A DNA stretch of 28,589 nt from a virus (IMGVR_UViG_3300050138_000569:1-28589); one strand, 5' to 3'. Positions 5,756 through 13,858 are shown, counted from the first letter of the stretch. Translations and numbers: made by a program. The notes: generated from the sequence alone by a model not told the origin.

Positions 5756-7747
5756 CTAGGCGGTGTGCTGGGCGGCCGGCGTTGCCAGGAAGGGCTGCGC
5801 GGGATGTGGAGGGGCTGTCTCAATTTCCTCCAACGCCTCTTTGCCCTTTTTGGTGAGTTCATAATGGTCGCGTTTCTTTGCGACCAGTCTGTCCTTGGCC
5901 AACTTGAGCATCATGCGGTGGACCATGCTCGTATTCGGGCCGCCATTTTTATACGACCACCCCAGCGCCTCGGCCAATTCGGACAGTGAGAGGCCAGCGT
6001 TGGCCTTCATCACGCGCAGTAGTTGGTTCTGCCGGTCATGCCCGGTGTCCTCAAGTGCAGATCTATCCTCTTGCGTGATGGGCTCAGCAGTGACCGTCGA
6101 AACCAGCCGCCCTTTTGTGTCTTTAAGCTTCTCACTGGTCCCCGCCACCAGCTTGAACGAGAACGGCTCGAACTCGGGGCCACGAAACTTCCCATGCGTA
6201 TCCAACGTAACTACCGGGCTGCCAGGCTCCTTCAGGCATACGAGGTTGCCGTCCACCTCGTTCAGGAACGCGCCGCCTCCACGCGGCAACAGGTTGGTCA
6301 TGTCAGGATTCTTAGTTGGATGACAGGTAACAATGACGGTCGGCCCGCCGGGGAGTTCCACAAACGACCGCATCATCCGCGCATGCGCGGCGAGCTGCGC
6401 GTTGCTGTTCTCGTCATCGCCACGAAAGTAGGCGGCGCTGGTGTCGATGATCACTAGACTAAACGGACCATGTTCAGCTGCCTCAGCGTCAATTTTCGCG
6501 CGGATGGCTTTATCAGAAATTGGTGGTGCACCAGATAGAAAGAATACGTCCATTTCATCCGGGCTTTGTTCTAGCTCTTCGCATTGCTTGATCCACCGCG
6601 TGCAAACGTCGACAGGGTTCTCGCCAGCAAAGTACAGCACGCGACCTTTCTCGACTTGCCTGCCAGCCAGTTCCATCCCCAGCGCCACGTGAGCGGCCAT
6701 GCGCAGCGCAATACATGTTTTGCCGGTGCCGGTCGGTGCCGTCATTGAGTAGACAAAACGCCGCTGCAACAAGCCATCGATCAGGTAATCAGGCGGCACG
6801 AACCCGGCGACGAACTGGGCGCTTGATTGCAGCAACCGTGTTCTTAATTCGGCAAGATCGATTTGACCCGCATCGCGGAACTTCTCCGCTGATGTCACCA
6901 AGTTCCGTATATTGTCATAGCGCTCCTGCCAGCGTGGTGTTCCCTTTGCGCCTGACAGGTGCATCACCCCGCAAAGAAAGTTGACAGCTGCACCGCCGCC
7001 TAATCCTGCAACGACGAGCTTTGCGGCAAGGCCGCGGGTTGACTTATGCAACACACGTCCATCGCGAATATTGGTAAGAAGTTCGCACCACTCGGTTGGG
7101 CCTTGATCACCAGCGCCGGTTGGTGCGACTCGGCTTCCCTCGCCGGCGCCTACCGCAAGTTTGATTAGCCAGTTCGGCGCGTCGGCAACAGCGTTCGCGT
7201 TCAGCCACCTATAGGTGCCTTTACCTGGGCGCTCACTCGGCGCCGCGATAACCATGCCGCCTTCGCCGCGTACATCAATGCCATCCGCGAAACCTGATTC
7301 ACTGTTCTTAATCGTCGCGTTGGTCGAGTAGTTGAAATAGTAGTGCAGCGAACCGCTCGGGCTTTCGGCCATCAATGTTTTCGGCAGCGTCCCATACTCG
7401 GCTTCCAATTCTCGCAGCGACGCGATGCCATCAACGTCGTGGCCTTCCAGCGTATCCGCGTCGACTACCCATATGCCTGACTTTGGACCGGTAACAATAC
7501 CGACATTGGCGTTTGGCCACTTTTCAAAATCGCGTTCGATTTGCTTGGCATCAGTGGTCGCGCCCCACTTTCGTCCCTCACTGTATTCGGCGGACTTATA
7601 TGATTTCCTTTCGCCGGGCGGTACCGGGAATACGTGCCAGCCTCTCGCCGCATAGGCGAGCGCCTGGTCAACCATGCGATGCGTTTGGCGCGGCGGGTCG
7701 GACGTCTCGGCCACGACCGCGAGCGTCGTCTTGCTGATTGTGGTCAT
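5756..7747 (-). CDS. Bifunctional primase-polymerase / RepA-like helicase
   Basis: The 663-residue replication protein has three parts. Residues 25-200 are an archaeo-eukaryotic prim-pol domain with its three active-site motifs: D96-A-D98 in WVVDADT, H135 in SPSGSLHYYF and D158 in GIDVRGEGG. Residues 325-530 are a RecA/RepA-type ATPase (AAA_25) with Walker A APTGTGKT at 337-344, Walker B LVIIDTSAA at 431-439, and a sensor VIVTCHPTKNP. The last 100 residues look like a winged helix (LLRVMKANAGLSLSELAEAL), probably for binding the origin. Such fusions prime and unwind DNA for phages, satellites and integrated plasmids. The start at 7747 overlaps the upstream stop (ATGA). The iterons lie immediately downstream. 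Confidence 0.9.
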   Translation of the reverse strand: MTTISKTTLAVVAETSDPPRQTHRMVDQALAYAARGWHVFPVPPGERKSYKSAEYSEGRKWGATTDAKQIERDFEKWPNANVGIVTGPKSGIWVVDADTLEGHDVDGIASLRELEAEYGTLPKTLMAESPSGSLHYYFNYSTNATIKNSESGFADGIDVRGEGGMVIAAPSERPGKGTYRWLNANAVADAPNWLIKLAVGAGEGSRVAPTGAGDQGPTEWCELLTNIRDGRVLHKSTRGLAAKLVVAGLGGGAAVNFLCGVMHLSGAKGTPRWQERYDNIRNLVTSAEKFRDAGQIDLAELRTRLLQSSAQFVAGFVPPDYLIDGLLQRRFVYSMTAPTGTGKTCIALRMAAHVALGMELAGRQVEKGRVLYFAGENPVDVCTRWIKQCEELEQSPDEMDVFFLSGAPPISDKAIRAKIDAEAAEHGPFSLVIIDTSAAYFRGDDENSNAQLAAHARMMRSFVELPGGPTVIVTCHPTKNPDMTNLLPRGGGAFLNEVDGNLVCLKEPGSPVVTLDTHGKFRGPEFEPFSFKLVAGTSEKLKDTKGRLVSTVTAEPITQEDRSALEDTGHDRQNQLLRVMKANAGLSLSELAEALGWSYKNGGPNTSMVHRMMLKLAKDRLVAKKRDHYELTKKGKEALEEIETAPPHPAQPFLATPAAQHTA

Positions 7748-8082
7748 CGCTGCACCACCGATCCGCGCCCGACGATTTTGGCGTGAAGTTTTTGCGAAAA
7801 AAATCCGAGTTGTTCGATTGCCTCGCGTTTTGATGCGTAGGCCGCCACGGATTTGCGGCCGGCGTTTTCAGTGAGGACAATGTGCCACCCCCGCACGCCA
7901 GCGGCACTGTAGTGATGAACAATTTCAATTTTGCGCGCGGCTGAGATCAGACGCGGCGAGTTGCTTGCGATGGGGGCTTTATTTTTTGCCCCAATTGGCT
8001 TATAAGGACTGCTCTGCCGCCAAGCATTGTAATCCGCCCCGCCCAGCGTTGCCGCGCTGGCGGGGTTTCTGATTTTTTGCAT
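7744..8082 (-). CDS. Hypothetical protein, 112 aa, coupled to the prim-pol gene
   Basis: The product is unrecognised. It starts MQKIRNPASAATLGGADYN, 6 bases after the excisionase-like gene ends, and its stop overlaps the prim-pol start by 4 bases, so the three genes form one translated unit. The C-terminal half (IVHHYSAAGVRGWHIVLTE, then AYASKREAIEQLGFFSQKLH) has a beta-beta-alpha look with the repeated pattern 'xxGWxIVLTENAGRKSVAAYASKREA', reminiscent of small AP2/DUF2188-like nucleic-acid-binding domains, but this is only a visual impression. A role accessory to replication is likely from position. Confidence 0.6.
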   Translation of the reverse strand: MQKIRNPASAATLGGADYNAWRQSSPYKPIGAKNKAPIASNSPRLISAARKIEIVHHYSAAGVRGWHIVLTENAGRKSVAAYASKREAIEQLGFFSQKLHAKIVGRGSVVQR

Positions 8083-8088
8083 GTGCGA

Positions 8089-8445
8089 TCACGCGCTCTG
8101 CCGCTTGCGCTTGGAGACGTGATGGGGCGATGCAGCGGAAAGCTTGCCGGCTTTCCGACCGCGCGCGGCCGTTACAGCTTCGGCCCGGGCCTTGGCGTCG
8201 GCCTCGGCGCCTCGCGGATATGTTCGAGCGCGTTGCCATTTCAGTTCGGCTTCGGCTGTGATGCGGATCAGGTTGCCAACGCGCATTTCATCGGGGCCCA
8301 GGCCGAGGCGCTTTAGTTTGTGGTACGTGCCGGTCCCAAAATTATTTCTGGTGCAGAACTCTGGAATGGAGAATGCAACGCGCTCAAGTGAGCGCGCAGG
8401 CGCGCGTTCGGCTTCGGGCTGTGCGGTAGCTTGGATAGGTGACAT
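8089..8445 (-). CDS. Excisionase/AlpA-like DNA-binding protein, 118 aa
   Basis: The ATG at 8445 (MSPIQATAQP) is chosen because GGGAG sits about 7 bases upstream; an earlier ATG at 8526 lacks this. Residues 25-65 (FSIPEFCTRNNFGTGTYHKL, then LGLGPDEMRVGNLIRIT) match the MerR-like winged HTH seen in excisionases and AlpA regulators: 'S-x-x-E-F-C', a turn, a recognition helix, then a wing ending in 'I-R-I-T'. The tail is very basic and alanine-rich. Location between the integrase and the replication gene is classic for a recombination directionality factor that also controls early genes. A pure repressor role is possible. Confidence 0.7.
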   Translation of the reverse strand: MSPIQATAQPEAERAPARSLERVAFSIPEFCTRNNFGTGTYHKLKRLGLGPDEMRVGNLIRITAEAELKWQRARTYPRGAEADAKARAEAVTAARGRKAGKLSAASPHHVSKRKRQSA

Positions 8446-8647
8446 ACATAGGCTCCCGTATGCGAGCGCCGAGTGCACTAAAAAAGGCCGCTCGGCGCTG
8501 GTTAAAGCGCTCGAAACGACCTTCATTGCGTGGCTCTATGGGCTGCCGCGCCGGCTGCGATACTGCCAGATTGCCCAGGCCCACTTAATATAGCCAATCG
8601 TGCCCTTACAATCAAGCCGCTTAAGTTTATTAGCAACCCAAAGAAAC

Positions 8648-9934
8648 TTAACGCGGCAACACAGCGAGCTTCTTGTCCCGCACAAAACCGAACTTCGGCG
8701 CAGCAGCGCGGATCGCCTTTTTGATGTAGTCGTCGTGCAAATGGCCGTAATGTTTTTCGACCATCAGTGTGTTTGCGTGCCCTAGGTTGCGGGCCACCAC
8801 CATCATCGGCATCTCGTTCATCGTCGCGAGGCTCGCCCAAGTGTGGCGCAGTTGGTGAAACCCGACCGGCGGTTCAATCTTCGCCCTCCGGCACGCCTCC
8901 CGCATTGGCCTAGCCTGCATTGATTTGAGCCAAGCGCTGCCGCCGGGCCGCTGAAACATCAAAGCATCCGCAGCGCGCCCTGCCGTTAGTTGCTCGAAGA
9001 ATGCAGCGCCCTCAGGCGAAAGCTCAACATCGCGCGGCCTGCCGCTTTTGCTTTCGCGAATATGGACCTTGCCGCGCGCAAAGTCGCGAACTTGAAGGGC
9101 GCATAGCTCGCCATATCGACAGCCGGTGGTGAGCGCTCCGCGAACGAGATCGCGAAAACCAGAGCTGGGATCGGCAGCATTGATGAGTCGCTTGCATTCC
9201 GGGATCGACAAAAAACCCGGTCGCGCAGCATCAACTTTCTTAAACGGCTCGACGCTTTGCCACGGCGTCGGGTCAAGCGTGATGCCATCCCTTCGCGCTG
9301 GCGCAACCGCCGCGTTCAAGGCGGCTTTGAGAACGCCCAATATGCGGTTTACCGTCGCCCGGCGTGCCCGCAGCGCATCCTTGGTCTCCGGGGCGGCCTT
9401 GAACTTCTGCTTTTCGCCCGGGCGCGTCCGCAACCGCGCCCCCTGCTTGGCCAAGGCGTTGCGCCAGTCAGTGATGTCGTCGGTTGTTAAATCCGCGAGC
9501 TTGATCCTGCCGAGCGTGGGTAGGATCAGCTGAGCCGCAGTCTGCTCGGCATCGTCGGCGGTGGCCGGGCGTTCCCTTCGCACGTCCGTCACGTAGTCTT
9601 TGATCGCTTCGGCAACGGTCTTGCCCTTGCCGCGCCCTTGCCGCGCTTGCTTGTGTGCAAGGGCCGCCCGCTGCGCGTCCGCGAAGGTCAACAGGTCGGC
9701 ATCGTCGGCCGCGTCCTGGAAGTCATCGGCCAGGCCGAGCGGCGCGACGTGGTAGCGCTCGCCACCGAGATAATGCCGAACGAGCCATTGGCCCGGCAGG
9801 TCCTTTTTCTTGCGCCGATACCCGAGGTGCAGCTTGCCCGGCACCAGTGTTTTGAAATGCGGAGTCTGGCCGGTGTGCAGCCGGTCGCGCGCCGCACGGG
9901 TTTCTAGCTTCGCGTCGCGGACGGTTCGGGGCAT
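8648..9934 (-). CDS. int: Tyrosine recombinase / integrase of element 1
   Basis: The ATG at 9934 (MPRTVRDAK) is chosen because a near-perfect AGGAGGT lies 6 bases upstream; an in-frame ATG at 9988 has none. This gives 428 residues. The N-terminal third carries an arm-binding/SAM-like region (TVAEAIKDYVTDVRRERPAT). The catalytic domain has the full set: R273 (TTGCRYGEL), K296 (RESKSGRP), H360-x-x-R363 (HQLRHTWA), H386 (LGHAN) and nucleophile Y396 (EKHYGHL). It lies about 170 bp from the tRNA fragment and presumably recombines that tRNA end with the element's matching sequence. All catalytic residues are present, so it may be active. Confidence 0.92.
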   Translation of the reverse strand: MPRTVRDAKLETRAARDRLHTGQTPHFKTLVPGKLHLGYRRKKKDLPGQWLVRHYLGGERYHVAPLGLADDFQDAADDADLLTFADAQRAALAHKQARQGRGKGKTVAEAIKDYVTDVRRERPATADDAEQTAAQLILPTLGRIKLADLTTDDITDWRNALAKQGARLRTRPGEKQKFKAAPETKDALRARRATVNRILGVLKAALNAAVAPARRDGITLDPTPWQSVEPFKKVDAARPGFLSIPECKRLINAADPSSGFRDLVRGALTTGCRYGELCALQVRDFARGKVHIRESKSGRPRDVELSPEGAAFFEQLTAGRAADALMFQRPGGSAWLKSMQARPMREACRRAKIEPPVGFHQLRHTWASLATMNEMPMMVVARNLGHANTLMVEKHYGHLHDDYIKKAIRAAAPKFGFVRDKKLAVLPR

Positions 9935-10100
9935 TTTGGCACCTCCTTCATAAGGTGGTAACAGGGTTTGGATATTTGTTTGGACCAAATATGCGCCCTA
10001 GTTTCCCGGGGTTGTCCCGAGTTGCTATAGGCTAAAGATAGCTATTTATAGGGCTTTTTTAAACCCGGGTAAACTAAAAAATACCGTAACGCCCCCCTTT
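9935..10100. promoter_or_regulatory. Integrase upstream region with inverted repeats, next to the attachment site
   Basis: No gene is present. TAGTTTCCCGGG (9999-10010) faces CCCGGGTAAACTA (10064-10076), an inverted repeat with one extra base. GCGCCCTAG at 9993-10001 is the complement of CTAGGGCGC at 10128-10136 inside the tRNA fragment. These fit recombinase or excisionase binding sites and a leftward integrase promoter, but none is proven. Confidence 0.35.
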
Positions 10101-10140
10101 CACGGCGGTAACAGGGGTTCGAATCCCCTAGGGCGCGCCA
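10101..10140 (+). other. tRNA 3' fragment (probably tRNA-Arg): attachment-site remnant of element 1
   Basis: A T-arm is intact: AGGGG (10113-10117), loop TTCGAAT, CCCCT (10125-10129). It is followed by the 3' acceptor strand AGGGCGC (10130-10136), discriminator G and encoded CCA (10138-10140). There is no D-arm, anticodon arm or 5' acceptor strand GCGCCCT in place, so this is only the 3' end. The acceptor/discriminator matches tRNA-Arg of the UCU type as in E. coli argU. Integrases that use tRNA 3' ends leave exactly this kind of fragment at the far end of the element. Confidence 0.6.
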
Positions 10141-10287
10141 TTTTGGCGCTGGCGGTTCCGATATGGCTGCCATGCGCAGATGTGCCGCATTTCACGCGAT
10201 TTTTAATGTAGAAATTATGGGCCGGACGATTCCTTGCGGGTACATTGGTGTTGCCCTGCAAGCAGCTCTCCTCGGGAGCGTCAGGCC

Positions 10288-10434
10288 ATGATCAAAAGCA
10301 AAAATGTGGTGGCGGAGCTGCGGCGCGACGTGCACTACGTCATGAATGCCGTGATCGCCGTGGTGTTCATCGGCTTTGCCAGCCTCGCGGTGGCGGCGGC
10401 CCTGCTCGACTTTTTGTCGATCCGACACCACTGA
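10288..10434 (+). CDS. Small single-pass membrane protein, 48 aa
   Basis: The ATG at 10288 has GGGAG 9 bases upstream, which favours it over an in-frame ATG at 10234. The protein begins MIKSKNVVAELRRDVHYV and then has one strong membrane helix (AVIAVVFIGFASLAVAAALL) before a short FLSIRHH tail. The basic N-terminus suggests it stays in the cytoplasm. It converges on epmB with about 20 bp between stops and lies in the short chromosomal island between the two elements. No function is recognised. Confidence 0.5.
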   Translation: MIKSKNVVAELRRDVHYVMNAVIAVVFIGFASLAVAAALLDFLSIRHH

Positions 10435-10454
10435 GCCGCTACGCGCCGGTCGCG

Positions 10455-11507
10455 TTAACCCGCCGGCGGATAATGATGCCGGCGCCCGTTGAAATCCTCG
10501 ACGACGAAATGCGCCGCGCCGTTTGAACCGGTGCACGCGAGATAGTCCGGGCCGATTGGCGATTTGCCGTAGCCGCCGGGAATGTCGAGCACGTAAGTCG
10601 GCTGGCATAACCCCGACAATCGCCCGCGCAAGGCACGCATCAGGTCCTGCCCGGTCGCGATGTCGGTACGCAAAGGCGCGGTTCCGGGCGCCAGATCGCC
10701 GTGATGCAGGTAGTACGGCTTGATCCGGCATTCGACCAGCGCGCGCATCAGATCGCCCATCACCTGCGGCGTGTCGTTCACGCCGGCCAGCAGAACCGAT
10801 TGCCCGAGCAGAACCAGCCCTGCGTCCGCCATGCGCGCACAGGCCGCGCGCGCCGCGGCGGTCAATTCGCGCGGATGGTTGATGTGCAGCGCCACGTAAG
10901 TCGGCTTTCCCTTGACCTTGATCGCCCGCACCAGTTCCGCCGTCAGGCGCGCCGGCTCCGCGACCGGGACGCGGGTGTGAATGCGCAATACCTTGACGTG
11001 CTCGATTGTCCCGAGGCGCTTCATCACCTCGCGCAGGCGGCGCGCCGACAACACCAGTGGATCGCCGCCGGTGAGGATCACTTCCCAGATTTCCGGCCGG
11101 CTGCGGATGTAGTCGAGCGCAGCGCTAAGCGCCGCCGCCGACAACGCGTTCGCCTTGCCGGGCCCGACCGTCTCGCGTCGGAAGCAGAACCGGCAATAGA
11201 CCGCGCAGATCGGCGTGAGCTTGAGCAGCACGCGGTCGGGATAGCGGTGCACGATGCCTTCGACCGGGCTGTGCGCGTCATCGCCGATCGGGTCGCTGAG
11301 CTCTTGCGGCCGATGATCGAGCTCCGCCGCATCGGGAACGAACTGGCGCGCGATCGGATCGTGTGGATCGTTCGGATCGATCAAGTCGGCCAAAGCCGGC
11401 GGCAGTGCCACCGCGTAGCGCGCGGCGACTGCCTCCAGTGCGGGCAGTTGCTCGTTCGGCGCAAATCCGTGATCGCAGATTTGTTGTGCGGTTCTGAACG
11501 TAGGCAT
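10455..11507 (-). CDS. epmB: EF-P beta-lysylation protein EpmB (lysine 2,3-aminomutase family)
   Basis: The 350-residue radical-SAM, PLP-dependent enzyme converts L-alpha-lysine to beta-lysine, which EpmA attaches to a conserved lysine of elongation factor P to relieve ribosome stalling at proline runs. The iron-sulfur motif CxxxCxxC is C101-C105-C108 in ICAVYCRFCFRRETVG. ILTGGDPL and LRIHTRVPV are standard KamA/EpmB segments, and the PLP lysine is expected in PGGYGKSP near the C-terminus. Length and order are normal. The 3' end of an old epmA copy lies 25 bp upstream (11533-11561), showing that epmB was once directly downstream of epmA. Element 2 now separates them by 15.9 kb, so its promoter is uncertain. 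Confidence 0.93.
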   Translation of the reverse strand: MPTFRTAQQICDHGFAPNEQLPALEAVAARYAVALPPALADLIDPNDPHDPIARQFVPDAAELDHRPQELSDPIGDDAHSPVEGIVHRYPDRVLLKLTPICAVYCRFCFRRETVGPGKANALSAAALSAALDYIRSRPEIWEVILTGGDPLVLSARRLREVMKRLGTIEHVKVLRIHTRVPVAEPARLTAELVRAIKVKGKPTYVALHINHPRELTAAARAACARMADAGLVLLGQSVLLAGVNDTPQVMGDLMRALVECRIKPYYLHHGDLAPGTAPLRTDIATGQDLMRALRGRLSGLCQPTYVLDIPGGYGKSPIGPDYLACTGSNGAAHFVVEDFNGRRHHYPPAG

Positions 11508-11532
11508 CGCTATTCCCTGTATGTGTTGTTGT

Positions 11533-11561
11533 TCACGGCTCGACCACCGGCGTCCATATCA
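11533..11561 (-). pseudogene. epmA: Stranded original 3' end of epmA
   Basis: Read on the minus strand, these bases encode I-W-T-P-V-V-E-P-stop, in frame with the end of EpmA at 27437 (I-W-T-P-V-V-E-T-stop). They are the pre-insertion end of epmA, cut off by element 2, with 25 bp to the epmB start. This remnant proves the ancestral gene order epmA-epmB. Confidence 0.85.
11546..11561. repeat. attachment-site core, left copy (att for element 2)
   Basis: accggcgtccatatca is identical to 27450-27465 and flanked on both sides by mismatched bases. It is the integrase crossover core within the epmA 3' end. Confidence 0.85.
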
Positions 11562-11583
11562 GTTTCCTAGCCGTTTCGTCGCT

Positions 11584-11718
11584 TTGCATGCCATTGCATA
11601 TCGTTTGGTCGCCGTCAAAAAACCCCTGTCTTGCTTGCATTACCCGTTGCAAGGAGTATCATCGCGTTGCGTCTGGCAACACTGTATTGCACGAAGTTTG
11701 TTGCCAGCGTGTTGCCAG
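11584..11718. repeat. Probable integrase arm sites, left end
   Basis: TTGCAT occurs at 11584, 11594 and 11635. GTTGCCAG occurs at 11700 and 11711, with its complement TGGCAAC at 11674. The same two motifs recur at the opposite end of the element, which is how tyrosine-integrase arm sites are arranged. The region also separates the divergent integrase and epmB and must contain whatever promoter each uses. Confidence 0.55.
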
Positions 11719-11737
11719 AATGGGGGGTATCGAGCAC

Positions 11738-13141
11738 ATGACGAAACGAAACTTGACCGACCGAACGTTGAAGGCATTGAAGGCCGCGGCACCCGGCAAG
11801 CTAATCGACACATGGGATTCAACCGTGGCCGGCTTCGGAGTCCGCGTGTCCGACAGCAGGCGCCGGACGTTTGTGCTGATGGCACGCTACGGGGGCAGCC
11901 GCCACCCGACAAGGCGGGCGATCGGGGTCTATGGCGAGATCACGCTCGCCGACGCGCGCGCCAAGGCCGTGCGTTGGAAAGAGCAGATCGCCGCCGGTAT
12001 CGACCCGGCCGAGGCCGAGGAAGCAATCCGCCGGGCGGCGCTGCGGCGACGGGCAAATACGTTCGGCGCCGCGGTCGAGGATTATCTTCGCCTGCATGTG
12101 ATCGGCCCCAACCCCGCCAAGCTCAAGCAACGCAACGGCCGCGAAGTCAGGCGTCTACTATTGCGCACTTTCATGCCGATCTGGGGCGATCTTCCGATCA
12201 CGGCGATCACCCGCGACCAAGTGCGCGACGTCATCGAGGACGTGCGCGATTACGGCACCGCCGCGATGCTGGCGAAGCGCGGCGCGAAGGAAAAGCACCA
12301 CAACGGTGCCGCGAAGCCGACCCCCGGCCAGGCGCGCAACCTGTTTGCCTACCTGCGCGCGTTCTTTTCCTGGACGATCGAGCGCGGCGACTTCGGGCTC
12401 GAGCTGTCGCCCTGCGACCGTCTGCGGGCGACGCGCATACTTGGCGCCCAACGCTCGAGCGACCGCACGTTGACCGACCTCGAACTGTTCGCGTTCTGGC
12501 GCGCCGCTCTGCGCACGCCCTACCCCTATGGCGCGGTCCACCGAATGCTCGTGTTGACCGGCCTGCGCTTGAACGAGGTTGCCGACGCCTCATGGGGTGA
12601 ATTCGATTTAAAGGAAAAGCTCTGGACGATCCCGGCGCGCAGAATGAAGGGCACCGACGACGCGGCACGACCGCACGCTGTTCCGTTGACCTCCGATATG
12701 CTGGCGATCATCGAGGAGTTGCCGCGCTTCAAGGGCGGCGATTTTCTGTTCTCCGTCACCGGCGGCACGAGTCCTGTCTGGATGAACGACAAAGTCAAGA
12801 AGCGGCTCGACGTCAAAATGCTACGCTGCTTGCGGGCGCTGGCGCGCATGCGCGGCGAGGATCCTGCCAAGGTGAAGCTTGCGCCGTGGGTCAACCATGA
12901 CTTGAGACGCACGCTCCGCTCGGGGCTGTCGCGACTGCGGATCGATCACGACGTAAAGGAAGCCGTGCTCGCCCACGTCAAGCCGGGCATCGTCGATCGT
13001 TATGACCGATACGATTTAGCCGTTGAGAAGCGCGAGGCATTGGAAAAGTGGGGCGCGCGTCTGCGCGATATCGTGCAGCCGACGCCCGAGAATGTTGTGT
13101 CGTTTGCCTCGCGTGACCCTTCTTCGGCGGTGGGGCGGTGA
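11738..13141 (+). CDS. int: Tyrosine integrase of element 2 (P4-type with DUF4102 arm domain)
   Basis: The ATG at 11738 (MTKRNLTDRTLKAL) gives 467 residues and the normal N-terminus of P4-like integrases; an in-frame ATG at 11720 is possible and a frame open from 11588 is not needed. Residues 1-90 are the arm-binding domain (TVAGFGVRVSDSRRRTFVL, ADARAKA). The catalytic domain carries R277 (LTGLRLNEV), K304 (RRMKG), H387-x-x-R390 (NHDLRRT), H413 (LAHVKPG) and nucleophile Y422 (VDRYDRYD). It lies 177 bp inside the left attachment core, as expected for the enzyme that inserted this element into epmA. All key residues are intact. Confidence 0.93.
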   Translation: MTKRNLTDRTLKALKAAAPGKLIDTWDSTVAGFGVRVSDSRRRTFVLMARYGGSRHPTRRAIGVYGEITLADARAKAVRWKEQIAAGIDPAEAEEAIRRAALRRRANTFGAAVEDYLRLHVIGPNPAKLKQRNGREVRRLLLRTFMPIWGDLPITAITRDQVRDVIEDVRDYGTAAMLAKRGAKEKHHNGAAKPTPGQARNLFAYLRAFFSWTIERGDFGLELSPCDRLRATRILGAQRSSDRTLTDLELFAFWRAALRTPYPYGAVHRMLVLTGLRLNEVADASWGEFDLKEKLWTIPARRMKGTDDAARPHAVPLTSDMLAIIEELPRFKGGDFLFSVTGGTSPVWMNDKVKKRLDVKMLRCLRALARMRGEDPAKVKLAPWVNHDLRRTLRSGLSRLRIDHDVKEAVLAHVKPGIVDRYDRYDLAVEKREALEKWGARLRDIVQPTPENVVSFASRDPSSAVGR

Positions 13142-13145
13142 CGTC

Positions 13146-13751
13146 ATGCTGTCGGCCACGTCCTTCACGGATGATCTCGAGCGGTACCAAATCGCTGATC
13201 CTCGGTGCCAGCAGATCATCGACAGTTGGCGGGAATTCGCTGGCACCAACGAAATGTGGCGCAAAATCCAAAAGGTCGCTGCTCGCCATTGTCGGCCACC
13301 ATTAGACGCTAAAGAATTTATCGACTTCGTTCTCTCCGCAACGTGGTCAGTCGATCGGATCGTTGAGCACGACAAGCAGGTCAAATCCGAGTGGGAAAAA
13401 TTGAAGCGGGAAATGAAAACAGCGATAGACGACGCCGATTGGCCGTCTGATCTATCTTGGCTTCTCCCGACATTTGATAAGCGCATTTTGGAGCTCCACC
13501 GGAGCAGCTACGATTCCAATTCACCGCCGGTTAGTCGACAGAATGTACGCGGGTCGCGGGATCAAAAAGCGTTTATAGGACGTGTCGGCAAGTACCTCAA
13601 AACGCACTGCGGCGAATGGTGCGAGGGAGAGGTCACCGACCTGATCGAAATCGTCTTTGAGAAAGATTCCAACAGGGATCAAGTGCGCCTGGCCCGGAGG
13701 CCAAGCACGCGAGCGGGCCGGAAGGCCAAGCATCGGAAAGATAAGCCCTAA
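13146..13751 (+). CDS. Hypothetical protein, 201 aa
   Basis: This gene starts 4 bases after the integrase stop (ATG at 13146, MLSATSFTDDLERYQIAD), so the two are probably co-transcribed. The protein is soluble and mostly helical with several tryptophans (IDSWREF, EMWRKIQKVA, DWPSDLSWLLPTF). It ends in a strongly basic tail (RRPSTRAGRKAKHRKDKP) suited to nucleic-acid contact. No signal peptide, membrane helix or enzyme motif is seen, and no family is recognised. Its codon use is more AT-rich than the integrase. A modulator of recombination or unrelated cargo are both possible. Confidence 0.65.
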   Translation: MLSATSFTDDLERYQIADPRCQQIIDSWREFAGTNEMWRKIQKVAARHCRPPLDAKEFIDFVLSATWSVDRIVEHDKQVKSEWEKLKREMKTAIDDADWPSDLSWLLPTFDKRILELHRSSYDSNSPPVSRQNVRGSRDQKAFIGRVGKYLKTHCGEWCEGEVTDLIEIVFEKDSNRDQVRLARRPSTRAGRKAKHRKDKP

Positions 13752-13826
13752 ACTGCGGGTGCACTCGATCGCGATTTTGCGCCCTGGGTGCGCCCGCCAA
13801 TCCATTACAATTAATCGTATTCCGAA

Positions 13827-13848
13827 GCATCGATACTCGATTCGATGC
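13827..13848. promoter_or_regulatory. Operator-like inverted repeat before the AlpA gene
   Basis: GCATCGA (13827-13833) and TCGATGC (13842-13848) are perfect complements separated by 8 bases, just upstream of the RBS GAGGAAA of the AlpA-like gene. It may be an autoregulatory site. Confidence 0.35.
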
Positions 13849-13858
13849 GAGGAAACCT

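Larger units (their letters stand above)
1..10140. mobile_element. Element 1: satellite- or prophage-like integrated element, left end outside window
   Basis: The right boundary is inferred from a tRNA 3' fragment at 10101-10140 lying beyond a minus-strand tyrosine integrase. Inside are an excisionase-like protein, a prim-pol/helicase fusion, an iteron cluster, a TerS/TerL pair and small phage-like genes, almost all on the minus strand. No portal, capsid, tail or lysis gene is visible. The left boundary cannot be placed: no second copy of the tRNA end occurs in the window, and the partial DUF992 gene at 1-259 may be either cargo or flanking chromosome. The content fits a phage satellite or a reduced prophage. 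Confidence 0.65.

Noticed and set aside
8621-8651. TTAAGTTT/AAACTTAA inverted repeat at the integrase stop as a terminator
   Set aside because: AT-rich 8-bp stem with a 15-base loop and no U-run; too weak to call.
9993-10140. A possible complete or intron-split tRNA starting GCGCCCTAG at 9993
   Set aside because: The 5' acceptor-like bases are present, but no D-arm or anticodon arm can be folded in between; treated as an inverted repeat plus a 3' tRNA fragment.
10701-11570. 289-aa plus-strand frame opposite epmB
   Set aside because: Shadow of a high-GC gene. epmB carries the CxxxCxxC motif and full family pattern; the opposite frame is Arg/His-rich noise.
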